Shown: positions 43,631 through 56,164, numbered from the stretch's first letter. The stretch is 64,000 bases of DNA from Theocolax elegans (GCA_026168455.1 CM047430.1:19983583-20047582); one strand, 5' to 3'. The notes: a model not told the origin generated them from the sequence alone. Program-made: numbers and translations.

Positions 43631-46600
43631 ATCTAGATATAATTAGCAACGAATGTTACATATAATGTTCTATAGTAAAAGTTGATAGATTTTGAGTTAT
43701 ATAGCGGTAAACCCAGCTGGTGTTGAAAAAAATATGGAAAAATTCACTTTTTGAGGTTAGAATAACTTTTGAGCAAATAGATTCCAGTACCTAAAAATTT
43801 TTTTCTGTATTCTGAAAAATATTTGCAAAGCGTACCCAAAATTTGGTGCATTTTAAAATTTTGATCTGACCACTTCACGTGGAATACCCCATATATATCG
43901 ACTACGACGACAAGGTGACAAGACTTACTTAATATCTAACTTTTCCGTTTCCTACTATTTACAATATGTACAATATTTACAATATTTACACGCATGCTTC
44001 TGCCCATGCGATCTATGTGATTGATTTAATTTATGATCTTAATCTTGTATGTGCTGTTTATATCATTGGCGTGGTCTCTGGCTGTTTTGCCTTTGATTGA
44101 TTGATATGAGCTCCACGCCTCAAATTGTGCACTTTCGAATCATATGAATTCATACGGATTAGTTGGATTAGTTAGATTTGTTTTGTATTAATTGTATATC
44201 TACAAGGCATATGGCCAATCTCTCTACGCATCCGGGTAGCAATTTGATTAGTTGTACTCCGGCTCTAGATATGTACATGGCATCTGGCCAATCTGTTTGC
44301 GCTCCCGGGGCACTTGCTTGATTAGCTGTGCCTCGGCTCTGTGTATATACAAGATTTCGTGCTCTTAGATCTATCTGTCCGAGGACAGTTTTATTATTTA
44401 CAAGATTAAGGCTAGGTATGGTTGCCTGCCTTTGACGTCGTGATCGGTAAATGGTACGTGGTCAGTTGTGGGGAGCCAAGGCATACTGCATAGGCTATTG
44501 GATCACACTTCAAGACCGTCGTTGGGTTCCTCGTATCATTGGAGCTCCCTTCATTAGTCCATCCATGCTATTCGAATTTCCGGTTCGTTTCAGACTGCCG
44601 TTCGAAAAGACTTACTAAGAATCCGGCCTGGTAAAGCCTTAATGTGTCAGCTTCAAGTGTCTTTAGGACTCTCTACTTGTACATAGCTAAACTGGGTCAG
44701 TATGCGGGACTTCTACTCGTCTCTGATTTCGTCTTCTAGCCTCGTTCTCTCCGCCACTTTCAAATTTCTTCAAATAGAAAAACCCAGCCATCCGGCCGGG
44801 TGTAAAAGGTACTTTGTATACCCGAAGGTATAAGTCCTGTTCGGAGAGGACAATGCTTCGAGACGTTTTCTAGACGAGTATACTAACTCACAACTGAAAA
44901 TCGAAAGGATCAATTCGACGAGATACTTCGACGAACCTACTAATTCTCGGCTTTAAAGATACTTTTGGAAGTACGTTGTTCAACCCTATATTGTGCTTCG
45001 GAGGTTCCTTGCTTTTGGGAGCTGCTATGACTCCGGCCGAGGCCCTTTACCCACAGTGGTGGACCCATCACTTGCTAGGCGATAGGCGGAAATTTATTAT
45101 CTATCCGAGTAAACCCATTTTCAAGAAACAACTTTCTGCACAATGCTGGTTTCGCCCCTTTCGAGGCGTGTGGAACGTATTCCTAAGGAATTTCCCCTCA
45201 GTTGATCTCCTGCTTTGGCTTGCCAGAGACTGAGTTGAGTCCTTAAGGTACGTTCAAACTCCACAATGATTTTCGAAGGCATTTTTAGGCTGTTCCCACC
45301 CCGGTATACACCGAGTCGGAACAATGTAAAAGAGTCCGGCCAAATGGGTTTTCGACTACACTCACTTTCAACAATAGTGTAGTCGGCAATGATCAAGCTC
45401 GGAGCTTGACGCTCTTAAGGGATGCCATACCCGACGAAAAATTGTTGTGCAGGTCCGTGCGATCTGTTTTATCGATACCCTACATAAAATTAACCTAACA
45501 GAAAATATCTGTGGCGCCCTCTGTATTATATACTAATACATATTTAGTTGCATGCCCACAGATGGCGCTAATAAGCGAAAATGTAACACAAGGTACAGAA
45601 TACAACGCTGGTAAAAATTAATTACATTGTTGATTGTAAAAAAATATATAACATTTACTGTAAAAGTAAATGTATAGTTCACTGCAAACTTATAAGTACA
45701 TAATAGTATTGAATGTGTAGCCATTCTATTGATTATAATTACAGTACCATAATATCTTACCTGCTGTAAGTTTTTTAATTTTAGTTTAAAGTAATAAAGT
45801 AAGACATATATATAAACAAATGTTTTTTTACTGTATACAGAAATATTATCAAATGGCAAATTATATTTGCAAACTATTCTCCGATTATACATGTGTAATA
45901 TAAATACACTGTTATAAATACAAAAAATTAAAGTATTAGCACATATGTACTAACTCTGCACTTTGCGTACACTTTGTTTGTACTTTATTACTGTATTTGT
46001 ACTTTATGGTAACATGTACTGTACGTACATTTTACATAGCACGTGTACTGTATATACACTTTATGGTAACGTGAATTGTCCATACACTTTATGGTAGTGT
46101 GCAGTGTATGTACACTTTATGAAACGTGTACTGTACGTACACTTTATATGGTACGGTGTACTGTACATACACTTTATGGTAACGTGTACTGTACGTACAC
46201 TTTATGATAGCGTGTACTAGACGTACACTTTATTGTTGCGTGTACTGCACGTACACTTTATGATAACGAAATGTCAGTCGGTATTGTCCTTTTCAATTTA
46301 CACTTTGATTTGCATTGCAATGTAATTGAAATTTTTGATTTATAATAGATTATAACTAAAGTTTAATTTTCATTGCCATCGTTTTAACACATATGTACTT
46401 TGTATAGTTTAAAATGGAGTTTTAATTGTTAAAGTTTTCAATATCTTCTAATAATAATAAACTATTCATTTCTCCACAATGTCCACAATTATCTCAACTA
46501 ATTAGTATGTTTAATTCAATATTTTAACCACTATTAAATCAAGTACTGAGTAAAACAGTTATTGATGACCCACAAGAAAATCTAGTTCTAGGGAGGCCGT

Positions 46601-46731
46601 TGAGTACAATTGCAAATATGTTTTATTTATCCTGAAACTCGTTCGCCGAGTGTAGGAAGTGCGTGTGATCGTCGAGCCGAACTGTGCACGCCCCTCTAGA
46701 GGGAACCGTCGTCTGCTAGTTTCTAACAAGC
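43630..46731. repeat. Tandem duplication 2, copy B
   Basis: Second copy, differing mainly by one-base indels (for example GGGGATGCC/GGGATGCC, CTTTGGG/CTTTTGGG, GGCATGATC/GGCAATGATC). It leaves the repeat at AAGCTTAATC|GAGATATGAC. Confidence 0.9.
45965..46268. repeat. ~30-bp palindromic minisatellite, copy B
   Basis: Duplicate of the array at 42,880-43,165 with several one-base indels. Confidence 0.85.
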
Positions 46732-46779
46732 TTAATCGAGATATGACTATTCATGTAAAATTGTTTAGTATGTACATTT

Positions 46780-47621
46780 TGTAACGGTCACGCTGGGGAC
46801 TAAATCAATAAAAATGGTAATAATTTATTATAATAATAGATAAAGAGGTTTGGGCGCCAGCCGCGTATAATCGCGGTGAATTAATAATACGATTCCTCGG
46901 CTGCGTACGAGCTGCGACGGTTTGTTGCGCGGGAAAAGGTTGAGAAGGGAGAGATATGGGAAGCACACTTACCAAAGACGTAATGAATGCAGTTCACCTG
47001 CTGCGAAGCAATCTTGTTCGTATAGAGATCGTCTCCTGAGCTGCCGCTCGAAATGCTGCTTTCCTCACACACACGCGCACAAGCTAATGTTGTCAATGTG
47101 TCGCGAAGGAGTACCGAAGAGCTCTCTCGAGTTTCCGCTAGTTCGCTGCTTTGCTGGTCGGGCCCGACGTGCGCGCGCAGCTTCTCGCATGTCGTCCGTC
47201 GGCCGCCGTCGTTTGCGCGCATCATACAGTGAGTGCTCTCAGCTATGCGACGTATACGATGCATACGACGAAGACAGCTTCCCCTGTTGGCTGCTTTTTT
47301 GATTCGAGGTGAACGCTGTTTCTGGTGATGCTGTGCTCGAGGTAACAATTATATATCGTTCCGTATTATCTTGCTTATCGGCTAATTAGTTCCTATTTGT
47401 TACAGGTTTACGGGACGGCCGATATCGGATCTTTGCTCTCTATCGCTCTCACGGCGCTCGATCAGCTGTTACGCGTCGGGCCAACTGCTGCAGAGTATCG
47501 GGATTGTACAATTGATGCGAGGATTACATGATGCTTCTAAAGATAATAACTAACTCCTGAGGGAGTGTTTATTGTATTAGAATATCTAGTATTTGAGGGT
47601 TATGGTAATGTTATGATTACA
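46780..47621 (-). repeat. LTR-like sequence, minus strand
   Basis: In sense direction starts TGTAATCATAACATTACC at 47,621, ends GTGACCGTTACA at 46,780 (842 bp), and is preceded by a purine-rich GGCAGGTGGGG. The ends match the style of the LTR at 23,210-24,006 (CCGTTACA). No matching TSD is visible. The internal region to the right is not recognisable, so it is a 3' LTR fragment or a degraded solo LTR. Opposite-strand frames at 46,881-47,348 inside it look spurious. Confidence 0.5.
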
Positions 47622-49130
47622 TAACCCCACCTGCCAATCCTTTCCTTACATGTAACTGCCAGTACGTTTATACAGCTACACGATTCCTTGTGTCCTTCTA
47701 ATTAAGACAACGCCTAATTAACTAATTATTACAGAGGTTGGGAAATATTCTATGCTGCTGTTCAGTGCGGTTGGGAGTTCCATATTGGTATTTGTTGTTG
47801 CTAGATTATTCTACTGATCCTGGAGGCAGTCCGATGTTATGAGATGCCTCTCCTGATCATTGATGTACCTTCCTAGAGAGATACGATGTGAGACCAGGTT
47901 CATCGTATGCCAGTCATTATCTTACTGTGCTGCTTGTGTGCTAGCGGTTAGTGTTGAGTTCATAGGATGGCTGAGGTACATTTAGGTAAGTTTTAGTGTA
48001 GGTGAAATATGTGCATAGTATTGTGAGGGTAGGTAGGATAGTTTAGGTTGAAACTCGCTCGCTTATTAACACATTGACAAGTACAAAGTACCTTATCACA
48101 ATTTAAATATGAGTACGCATTTTTATAAATATAAATCATTATTAAATGTTTAAAAATCTATGAAAAGTTAAAATTTTTTAATAAACCGATTATTAATTTC
48201 GTATACCCAGAGAAATAGCTGTAGGTCGTTGTTATCCGTTTACCGAGTGTAGGATGTGAGTGTGCTCGTCGAGTCGAGCTGTGCAAGCATCTTCTAGAGA
48301 GAACCGTCATGTGAGAGTCTAACAAGCTCGGAGCAAAACCACTTATTTACAATTTTAATAATTTCTTTATAATGTTACATATTGTGGTACATTCCATGAA
48401 TTTGGTCATTTTTTTAAACTTCATGTAATTTGCAGAAAAAAAGAACTTTTCACCACACGTAGACCGAAAGTACCACATTCCCTTCAGCTCGGGTGTCAAT
48501 TTACATGTGCTATGGACTGACCAATACCTTACCTCCCTAGGTGTGTAATATACTATTTATATACTTACAATAAATCAGTCAATTTTGAGTTAGAAAAGAT
48601 TAAGTTAAGAAAAAAAATGAACAAATTACCGAGTTTGGTGAATAAAAAATTAGACCACTATATCCAAAACATGTAGAAAAAGGCATTCTCAAATGTTACA
48701 GAATCCCAAAAATATTTTATCTCGATCTCGATTTGATAAAGAATTGCCTATACATATATTAATAATGGTTTTATGAATATTTCGTGCAGGGAAATTTTAA
48801 CATTCTCAGATAATTGTACATAGTTTATACATGTATGTATATAGTTTAAAAATACTACCTAATTTAATTAGGTTTAATATTATAGATTTTGCTTTTTACA
48901 TTTTGTACAATAATATACACTTTTAGATACGTATTTTTAATTGTTAATTCTATATTCATGTTTATTTTAATTATGTTTATTGTTTATTATTAACCAATAA
49001 TTGTCGAAAATTATTGTTTACGCCATTTTATATTCTTGTAAAATAAAAGATTGATTTTAAATTTCATAAGCTAAATAACTAAACTATCAATACCATTGTA
49101 CTGTATTGATAGGTAATGTACATGATTTAA
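47622..49130. other. Unannotated interior of TTAA transposon 2
   Basis: Apart from the structured block at 48,236-48,330, no open frame, repeat or RNA signature could be supported; AT-rich from 48,340. Confidence 0.5.
48236..48330. other. Possible structured element, diverged copy
   Basis: Shares with 43,525-43,630 the order CCGAGTGTAGGA, GTG.TCGTCGAG, CGA.CTGTGCA, TCTAGAG.GAACCGTC and TCTAACAAGCT, with substitutions between. The surrounding sequence is unrelated. Confidence 0.45.
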
Positions 49131-49134
49131 CGTA

Positions 49135-50672
49135 ATATATTTAAATGCATTTAAAGTAGGAAGCCCAAGTGCCTTACGAAATACGTAATGTTGGCGACTT
49201 GTACATATGCGAATAAACGATAGACTCCGCTAGGATGTACGTGCACAGATAAACTCTAATTTTGTACTTGTTACACACTTAAAATATATATTAATAATAT
49301 GAATCTACCCCGTCCTCAAACTGTCAATAATTTAAATAATTGTTATTAAACAAATATTGCACCCAACATTGTGTGTCGGCATAATACAATGTATTTGAAA
49401 GAATAGGAGGTGCGAGCTGCAGATGGCCCAAATCGATGCTCGCACCTCCTATAGACTCCGCCGCTTTAGACTGAGAGAGGTTATGTTTTCTTTCGTATTT
49501 TTCAAATGTTAACGCTAATTTAACATAAACTCTAATTTTGTACATGTTACACACTTTAAATATTTATTGATAATATGCCTCTACCCCGTCCCCGTGCTGT
49601 CAATAATTTAAATAATTGTAATTAAAGATATATTGCACCCAACATTGAGTGTCGGTATAATACAATGTATTTAAAGTATAGGAGGTGCGAGCTGCAAACG
49701 GCCCGAATCGGTGCTCGCACCTCCTATAGACTCCGCCGCTTTAGACTGAGAGAGGTTATGTTTCCTTTCGTATTTTTCAAATGTTAACGCTAATTTAACA
49801 TAAACTCTAATTTTGTACATGTTATACACTTTTAATGTTTATTGATAATATGCCTCTACCCCGTCCTGAAACTGTCAATAATTTAAATAATTGTAATTAA
49901 AGATATATTGCACCCAACATTGAGTGTCGGCATAATACAATGTATTTGAAAGTATAGGAGGTGCGAGCTGCAGATGGCCCGAATCGTTGCTCCCACCTCC
50001 TATAGAATTCGTCGTCTATTTGTACGGAAACGTTTAGCATCGCCACCTATTGATTCTTTTTCAAACTACGTAGCTAAAGTTTTTCTTACTCTTCCGTCTG
50101 CTAAATTACATATTTTTAGAAAGAATGTATATCGTTTTTATTTTTCGTTTAATTTTTTAATCGATTATCTATTCTTCTGTATTTTACTGAAAAATGATTC
50201 TAAGTTAATGTAAAATATTGCCTCTACTTCATTTTTTGTTGTTTTTAATTGCATTCTATATTTATTCTCATCCTAGATATGTAGAACGAGCTTCCCAACG
50301 TGTTTGTATCAATCGTATTTTTCAATTTTTTTCTTCGTTGTGCACTTTTGACTGTTTTTTTTAGTGTTCCAACATTTATGAATATCGTGAAATTGTGCGT
50401 CTGCACTTTATTTGTTAGAAAGTAATCCAGTTTTTGTAAAATTCAATCTACTCGTTGTTGCCTGTTAACTAAGAGAGGTTATGTTTGAGGTCGTATTTTT
50501 CAATTTCTAAGAGCATTTTAACATAATTCAAACTTTTGTACTTATAATTTATGTAATATATGCATTACAAATATGCCTCCACTGCGTTTATAGTTTGTCA
50601 TTGTATTAAATAATAGTAATAGGAGAATCAGTGCATGTAATATACGGGTGTCGGCATAGTAGGATTTAATTC
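49135..50672. repeat. ~275-bp satellite with conserved hairpin
   Basis: Hairpin copies start at 49,404, 49,679 and 49,955 (spacing 275 and 276 bp). Each has a 14-bp stem TAGGAGGTGCGAGC / GCTCGCACCTCCTA around a 20-bp loop; the third has one mismatch. Flanking unit sequence (ACTCTAATTTTGTACATGTTA, CTCTACCCCGTCC, GCACCCAACATTGAGTGTCGG) repeats with it. Degenerate partial units lie before (49,180-49,400) and after (50,460-50,670); an unrelated 0.45-kb AT-rich piece lies at about 50,010-50,460. Confidence 0.85.
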
Positions 50673-50700
50673 AGGTATGGCATCCCCTTAATGCCTTCTC

Positions 50701-51139
50701 GTGCGAGTTTATGGTGCATCGAACCTACGTAAGGAAACGTCGGAAGAAATACTTTTAAAAGCCTGGAAGGCTTCCCGTCATTCGATAACACACCTCTGTG
50801 AGACATCTCGGCGGTTGCGGTCTGGGGTAAGGTCTTCCATGACCGCGGTTGCTCTGATGAATTGTATAGCCGCCAACGGCATGTGTTCAATAACTAAGCG
50901 TGTAGTGTATCAAACATATAGCATGTTGGACAGTTGATCGCCAACACAGGCTCAGCGAAACAACACGACTTCGAGGCGCACTAGTGGCAATCCTCTTCCT
51001 CCACTATCGCAGGAGATAAAAATCGAACTCTCGGAATTGGGGGCCGAGTCACTCACCCTCTCCCAACTCAGGAAATCTGAGAACAGGATTCCGCCAAGTG
51101 GAATCGACCAACTTACAGAAACCAGTAGAGCAGAATCAA
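50701..51139 (+). other. Unrecognised open region before env2
   Basis: A 78-codon frame (50,701-50,937, YGASNLRKETSEEILLKAW...) and, after one stop, a further open stretch in the same frame (LSQEIKIELSELGAESLTLSQLRKSENR) to about 51,155. Codon use looks protein-like, but I recognise no family. It could be the tail of a gag or other gene of the env2-bearing element, cut by TTAA transposon 2. Confidence 0.3.
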
Positions 51140-51379
51140 CAAATCCAAAGATTTAAGAGGTGAAAAAAGAAAATAAAGCTGAATGAAAGAAATTATGCGC
51201 ATACCGATGATATTAAGCGGGTATTGAAATAAATCTCAGAGAAACATAAAAATATGTGTAATTAACATAATATGATAAATTGGAACGCATAGGAAAAATA
51301 TGTTAAAAAAAATATATATACAAACGCACATAAATAAAGAAACAATATGTTGGGCATAATAATGTTTTTTTATTATTAT

Positions 51380-53171
51380 GTTACATACAAAATGGAGAAG
51401 ATTATGTGCGCATTTTTCATCGTGATTCATGTTGTGATTGCGACGATTCAAAATAAGGCAATTGTAACAGAGCGAAATAACCTCGGCATCATTTTTAATC
51501 GATTGCAAGAAATAGACTTTATTAAAACAAGAATGGTGCATAATAACTATAATTGACACGCAGAAAGTTTTCGAAATCCAAGAAAATTTTACAAAAATAA
51601 TACAAGATATTGTACAATCCGACACGTATACAAGGCTAAAGAACGCGGTAACGATAAGCAGAATTTATTTATTACAAGAAAAAATGCGCGAGTTCTCTAG
51701 AATAAGAGACGCTTATATGACTTCAGCGACTTCATATTCGTCAGAGGACGAAGTTTTTGATAAGGGGGGAGGGACGAAAACGCATTTACAAAAAATTCAT
51801 CACTAGATATAGTATCAATTATTACGCAAATGAGACATCACTCTCGAGAAGCAATGTTAGGAAGAGGTACAGCAAAGACATACATAGTAATGAAATCATG
51901 CAAACTTTAGAAAAAATATCTGTAGAAATGAAGCAACTGGAAGCAATATTACAAATACCACAAGGAGAAAAAGGAGTAATAGATATCGACAAATCAAGAG
52001 TTGAAGAAACAATCAATCTAGCATTACAAAATTGGGATAGTTACTTGGATATAGCCAACACGATAACAAGTTTATTGTCAACAACAAAGTTTTCCGGGCG
52101 CTACAAGAAATTAAGAATTATTTAAAAATGATAGAAAAGGTATCCGAGACCAAGAGTCCGGTAAAAATTGAACAAATAAATGCGTCGATAATTGCCGAGT
52201 TCGTTTTCAAGAGAATTAACAATTTATAAAGATCACATAATTATGCAAATAATAATGACAATGGTAGAAAAGGAACGCACACCTTGTACAAAATGCTTCA
52301 GTGTCAGTTTTCCAACAAGGGGATTTAATCCATAATGCAGCGTACATTCAACCCAGGGACGATTTTGTAGCCTCTCTTCCCAACGGGGAAAAACACACCT
52401 TTTTAAGTACAACGTAGCTGTTGAGATGCATTAAATTACAAAGGAATTATATATGCGTAAGGGAAAACCCCTGTGCACCTCCAACGAGAGTATGAAAGCA
52501 AATTATTACTGGAACAAGATTATGCAACTTTTAGTTCATGTAGAATTAATTTTATGAAAGGCAAGAACTTATACATCATTAAAACTGCTCATCCAAGACA
52601 CTATGTTTACTCAGTCGCAAAGCCTACACTCGTAAATGTATTTTGTCCAGGATTCGAGGAGACATACACTTTTTCAACAAGCAGGAACGATTTCCCTCTC
52701 AGCGGGCTGCTACTTTAAGGTTCACGATAACATCTACTACGCTTCAAAGCTGCTGGTGAGAGAAAAGGACATGTACTATTTACCACCATTGCAGTTGATC
52801 GGAGCAGGGAAAAACCTTCCGAGCGTATTTAAAACCCGATAAAACTATTAATGTTAAATTGAAAATCAAATAACTGATGCTTACTTACATGGATTGGTTA
52901 TTACACTAATGCTTTTTGCCGGATGCTTATTACTATGTCGATATATTTTCCAAAAATGTATTAGGAAATCAAGAAAAGACAAAGTAGAATACGTCCCAAT
53001 GCGACCAGTTGATCCGACAATACAATGGAATTTCTTACCTCGAGAACACGTATATGCAACTCCGAGAACACCCACCCAAGACGTTATGAACCAGAACCCC
53101 TCCGAACACGCCAGTTTATCCGCGAAACTGAACCAAGTAACAATGTTTAAGGCATTTAAAAATGACTTATA
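51380..53171 (+). pseudogene. env: Gypsy/F-type env2, copy A, heavily broken
   Basis: Same gene as 54,079-55,839, with extra one-base insertions and deletions at about 52,100, 52,205, 52,280, 52,470, 52,670 and 52,830 that split it into short frames. A signal-peptide-like start (KIMCAFFIVIHVVIATI, about 51,394) and a C-terminal membrane helix (LHGLVITLMLFAGCLLLC, about 52,889-52,940) are still visible. Confidence 0.6.
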
Positions 53172-53291
53172 ATTAACAATTACTCTTTATAATAAAAAAA
53201 ATATATTGTAAACAGTATGCTAGCTTATCATTTAAATATAAATGTTGTTTATAAATAATTATAATAACTTTCGAACTTGCGCAATAAGTAA

Positions 53292-53338
53292 ATATATATA
53301 TATATATATATAGATATATATATATATATATATATAGA
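53292..53338. repeat. (TA)n microsatellite, copy A
   Basis: TA repeat with two GATA interruptions; the equivalent in copy B (55,984-56,030) is uninterrupted. Confidence 0.9.
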
Positions 53339-53552
53339 TGAATAGGATATAGATTATAAAAAAAAGCCTTGATTTTATCTATTTCTTTTTATCCAATCCA
53401 GGGTTTTTTTCCTGAATCATAATTAGTCACGGGGGCGGAAGAAACATAAAATCCAACAGTACCAGCCTATAAATAGGGGGGTTTCACGCTTGACAATCTA
53501 TTCTTACTTGTAGCAACAATACGGCCACGCGTCAACCCTCGACCACACCAAG

Positions 53553-53876
53553 ATGAGCAACGTCAACCTGGACATGGACGTAGACTCGAGATCGTCAGTG
53601 GGGTGGATCACGGAGCGACGAGCATTAAGAAGAACAACAGTCCTGTGGCAGCTTCTGAGGAAATACTTCTCTTTATGGGTGTACTTGATGAGAGACGGAC
53701 AAGTACGTCGAACAACTCGTGCCCGAATAGAAATAGCCGGACACCACTATCCAGCATACACTTCTGATGAAAGAATAGCCAGCCAACGGTGGAACACGCA
53801 ACACGTACGAGAGAGGATCCGCAATGACTTGGATCCAAAGATTCAAGAGGTGAAAAAAGAAAATAAAGCTGAATGA
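53553..53876 (+). pseudogene. Truncated duplicate of the zinc-ribbon gene
   Basis: First 93 or so codons match 56,240-56,520. At duplication junction 53,833 the frame runs into the sequence that precedes env2 and ends after KIQEVKKENKAE at 53,876, so the zinc ribbon is lost. The N-terminus also differs slightly near DVDSRSS versus DVELESS. Confidence 0.75.
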
Positions 53877-54078
53877 AAGAAATTATGCGCATACCGATGA
53901 TATTAAGCGGTATTGAAATAAATCTCAGAGAAACATAAAAATATGTGTAATTAACATAATACGATAAATTGGAACGCATAGGAAAAATATGTTAAAAAAA
54001 ATATATATACAAACGCACATAAATAAAGGAACAATATGTTGGACATAATAAGTTTTTTATTATTATGTTACAGACAAA

Positions 54079-55839
54079 ATGGAGAAGATTATGTGCGCAT
54101 TTTTCATCGTGATTCATGTTGTGATTGCGACGATTCAAAATAAGGCAATTGTAACAGAGCGAAATAACCTCGGCATCATTTTTAATCGATTGCAAGAAAT
54201 AGACTTTATTAAAACAAGAATGGTGCATAATAACTATAATTGACACGCAGAAAGTTTTCGAAATCCAAGAAAATTTTACAAAAATAATACAAGATATTGT
54301 ACAATCCGACACGTATACAAGGCTAAAGAACGCGGTAACGATAAGCAGAATTTATTTATTACAAGAAAAAATGCGCGAGTTCTCTAGAATAAGAGACGCT
54401 TATATGACTTCAGCGACTTCATATTCGTCAGAGGACGAAGTTTTTGATAAGGGGGGAGGGACGAAAACGCATTTACAAAAAATTCATCACTAGATATAGT
54501 ATCAATTATTACGCAAATGAGACATCACTCTCGAGAAGCAATGTTAGGAAGAGGTACAGCAAAGACATACATAGTAATGGAAATCATGCAAACTTTAGAA
54601 AAAATATCTGTAGAAATGAAGCAACTGGAAGCAATATTACAAATACCACAAGGAGAAAAAGGAGTAATAGATATCGACAAATCAAGAGTTGAAGAAACAA
54701 TCAATCTAGCATTACAAAATTTGGATAGTTACTTGGATATAGCCAACACGATAACAAGTTTATTGTCAACAACAAAGTTTTCCGGCGCTACAAGAAATTT
54801 AAGAATTATTTTAAAAATGATAGAAAAGGTATCCGAGACCAAGAGTCCGGTAAAAATTGAACAAATAAATGCGTCGATAATTGCCGAGTTCGTTTCAAGA
54901 GAATTAACAATTTATAAAGATCACATAATTATGCAAATAATAATGACAATGGTAGAAAAGGAAACGCACACCTTGTACAAAATGCTTCCAGTGTCAGTTT
55001 TCCAACAAGGGGATTTAATCCATAATGCAGCGTACATTCAACCCAGGGACGATTTTGTAGCCTCTCTTCCCAACGGGGAAAAACACACCTTTTTAAGTAC
55101 AACGTAGCTGTTGAGATGCATTAAATTACAAAGGAATTATATATGCGTAAGGGAAAACCCTGTGCACCTCCAACGAGAGTATGAAAGCAAATTATTACTG
55201 GAACAAGATTATGCAACTTTTAGTTCATGTAGAATTAATTTTATGAAAGGCAAGAACTTATACATCATTAAAACTGCTCATCCAAGACACTATGTTTACT
55301 CAGTCGCAAAGCCTACACTCGTAAATGTATTTTGTCCAGGATTCGAGGAGACATACACTTTTCAACAAGCAGGAACGATTTCCCTCTCAGCGGGCTGCTA
55401 CTTTAAGGTTCACGATAACATCTACTACGCTTCAAAGCTGCTGGTGAGAGAAAAGGACATGTACTATTTACCACCATTGCAGTTGATCGGAGCAGGGAAA
55501 AACCTTCCGAGCGATTTAAAACCCGATAAAACTATTAATGTTAAAATTGAAAATCAAATAACTGATGCTTACTTACATGGATTGGTTATTACACTAATGC
55601 TTTTTGCCGGATGCTTATTACTATGTCGATATATTTTCCAAAAATGTATTAGGAAATCAAGAAAAGACAAAGTAGAATACGTCCCAATGCGACCAGTTGA
55701 TCCGACAATACAATGGAATTTCTTACCTCGAGAACACGTATATGCAACTCCGAGAACACCACCCAAGACGTATGAACCAGAACCACCTCCGAACACGCCA
55801 GTTTTATCCGCGAAAACTGAACCAAGTAACAATGTTTAA
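54079..55839 (+). pseudogene. env: Gypsy/F-type env2, copy B, nearly complete
   Basis: Envelope fusion protein like that of errantiviruses and baculovirus F. The signal-peptide-like start KIMCAFFIVIHVV lies at about 54,085, then a frame change (about 54,240), a helical ectodomain (54,517-55,107: KISVEMKQLEAILQI, NSYLDIANTI-like helix, ILKMIEKVSE), one stop after FLSTT at 55,107, and continuation to 55,839. The second part has the Cys-rich region (CIKLQ, ICVRENP, SSCRINF, NVFCPGF, SAGCYFKV), a single membrane helix LHGLVITLMLFAGCLLLC and a Pro-rich cytoplasmic tail. Cys pattern and topology match the family; no clear furin site or fusion peptide was identified. Breaks: stops/frame changes at about 54,240, 54,440-54,520 and 55,107. 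Confidence 0.65.
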
Positions 55840-55979
55840 GGCATTTAAAAATGACTTATAATTAACAATTACTCTTTATAATAAAAAAAATATATTGTAA
55901 ACAGTATGCTAGCTTATCATTTAAATATAAATGTTTGTTTATAAATAAATTATAATAACTTTCGAACTTGCGCAATAAG

Positions 55980-55983
<4 letters not shown>

Positions 55984-56030
<47 letters not shown>
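55984..56030. repeat. (TA)n microsatellite, copy B
   Basis: Uninterrupted TA repeat between env2 and the zinc-ribbon gene. Confidence 0.9.
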
Positions 56031-56033
<3 letters not shown>

Positions 56034-56156
56034 TAGGATATAGATTATAAAAAAAACCTTGATTTTATCTATTTCTTTTTATCCAATCCAGGGTTTTTCC
56101 TGAATCATAATTAAGTCACGGGGGCGGAAGAAACATAAAATCCAACAGTACCAGCC

Positions 56157-56164
56157 TATAAATA
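56157..56164 (+). promoter_or_regulatory. TATA box of the zinc-ribbon gene
   Basis: TATAAATA followed by GGGGGG, 76 bases before the ATG at 56,240. The duplicate is at 53,468-53,475. A start site near TTGACAATCTATTC about 30 bases downstream is an inference. Confidence 0.5.

Larger units (their letters stand above)
45419..50687. mobile_element. TTAA-flanked transposon 2, non-autonomous or degraded
   Basis: Left end GGGATGCCATACC after TTAA (45,415-45,418; one G fewer than copy A). Right end GGTATGGCATCCCC at 50,674-50,687 followed by TTAA (50,688-50,691). The 14-bp inverted termini and TTAA flanks resemble the transposon at 22,057-32,019. No transposase is found inside; the interior holds a minisatellite, an LTR and a hairpin satellite. 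Confidence 0.6.
51143..53832. repeat. Tandem duplication 3, copy A
   Basis: 2.69-kb unit from ATCCAAAGAT; carries env2 and the 5' half of the zinc-ribbon gene. The junction to copy B uses a 7-bp microhomology ATCCAAA. Confidence 0.9.

Noticed and set aside
46881..47348. 155-codon minus and 126-codon plus frames overlapping
   Set aside because: Lie within an LTR-like sequence with GC-rich composition, overlap on opposite strands, and have no motif.
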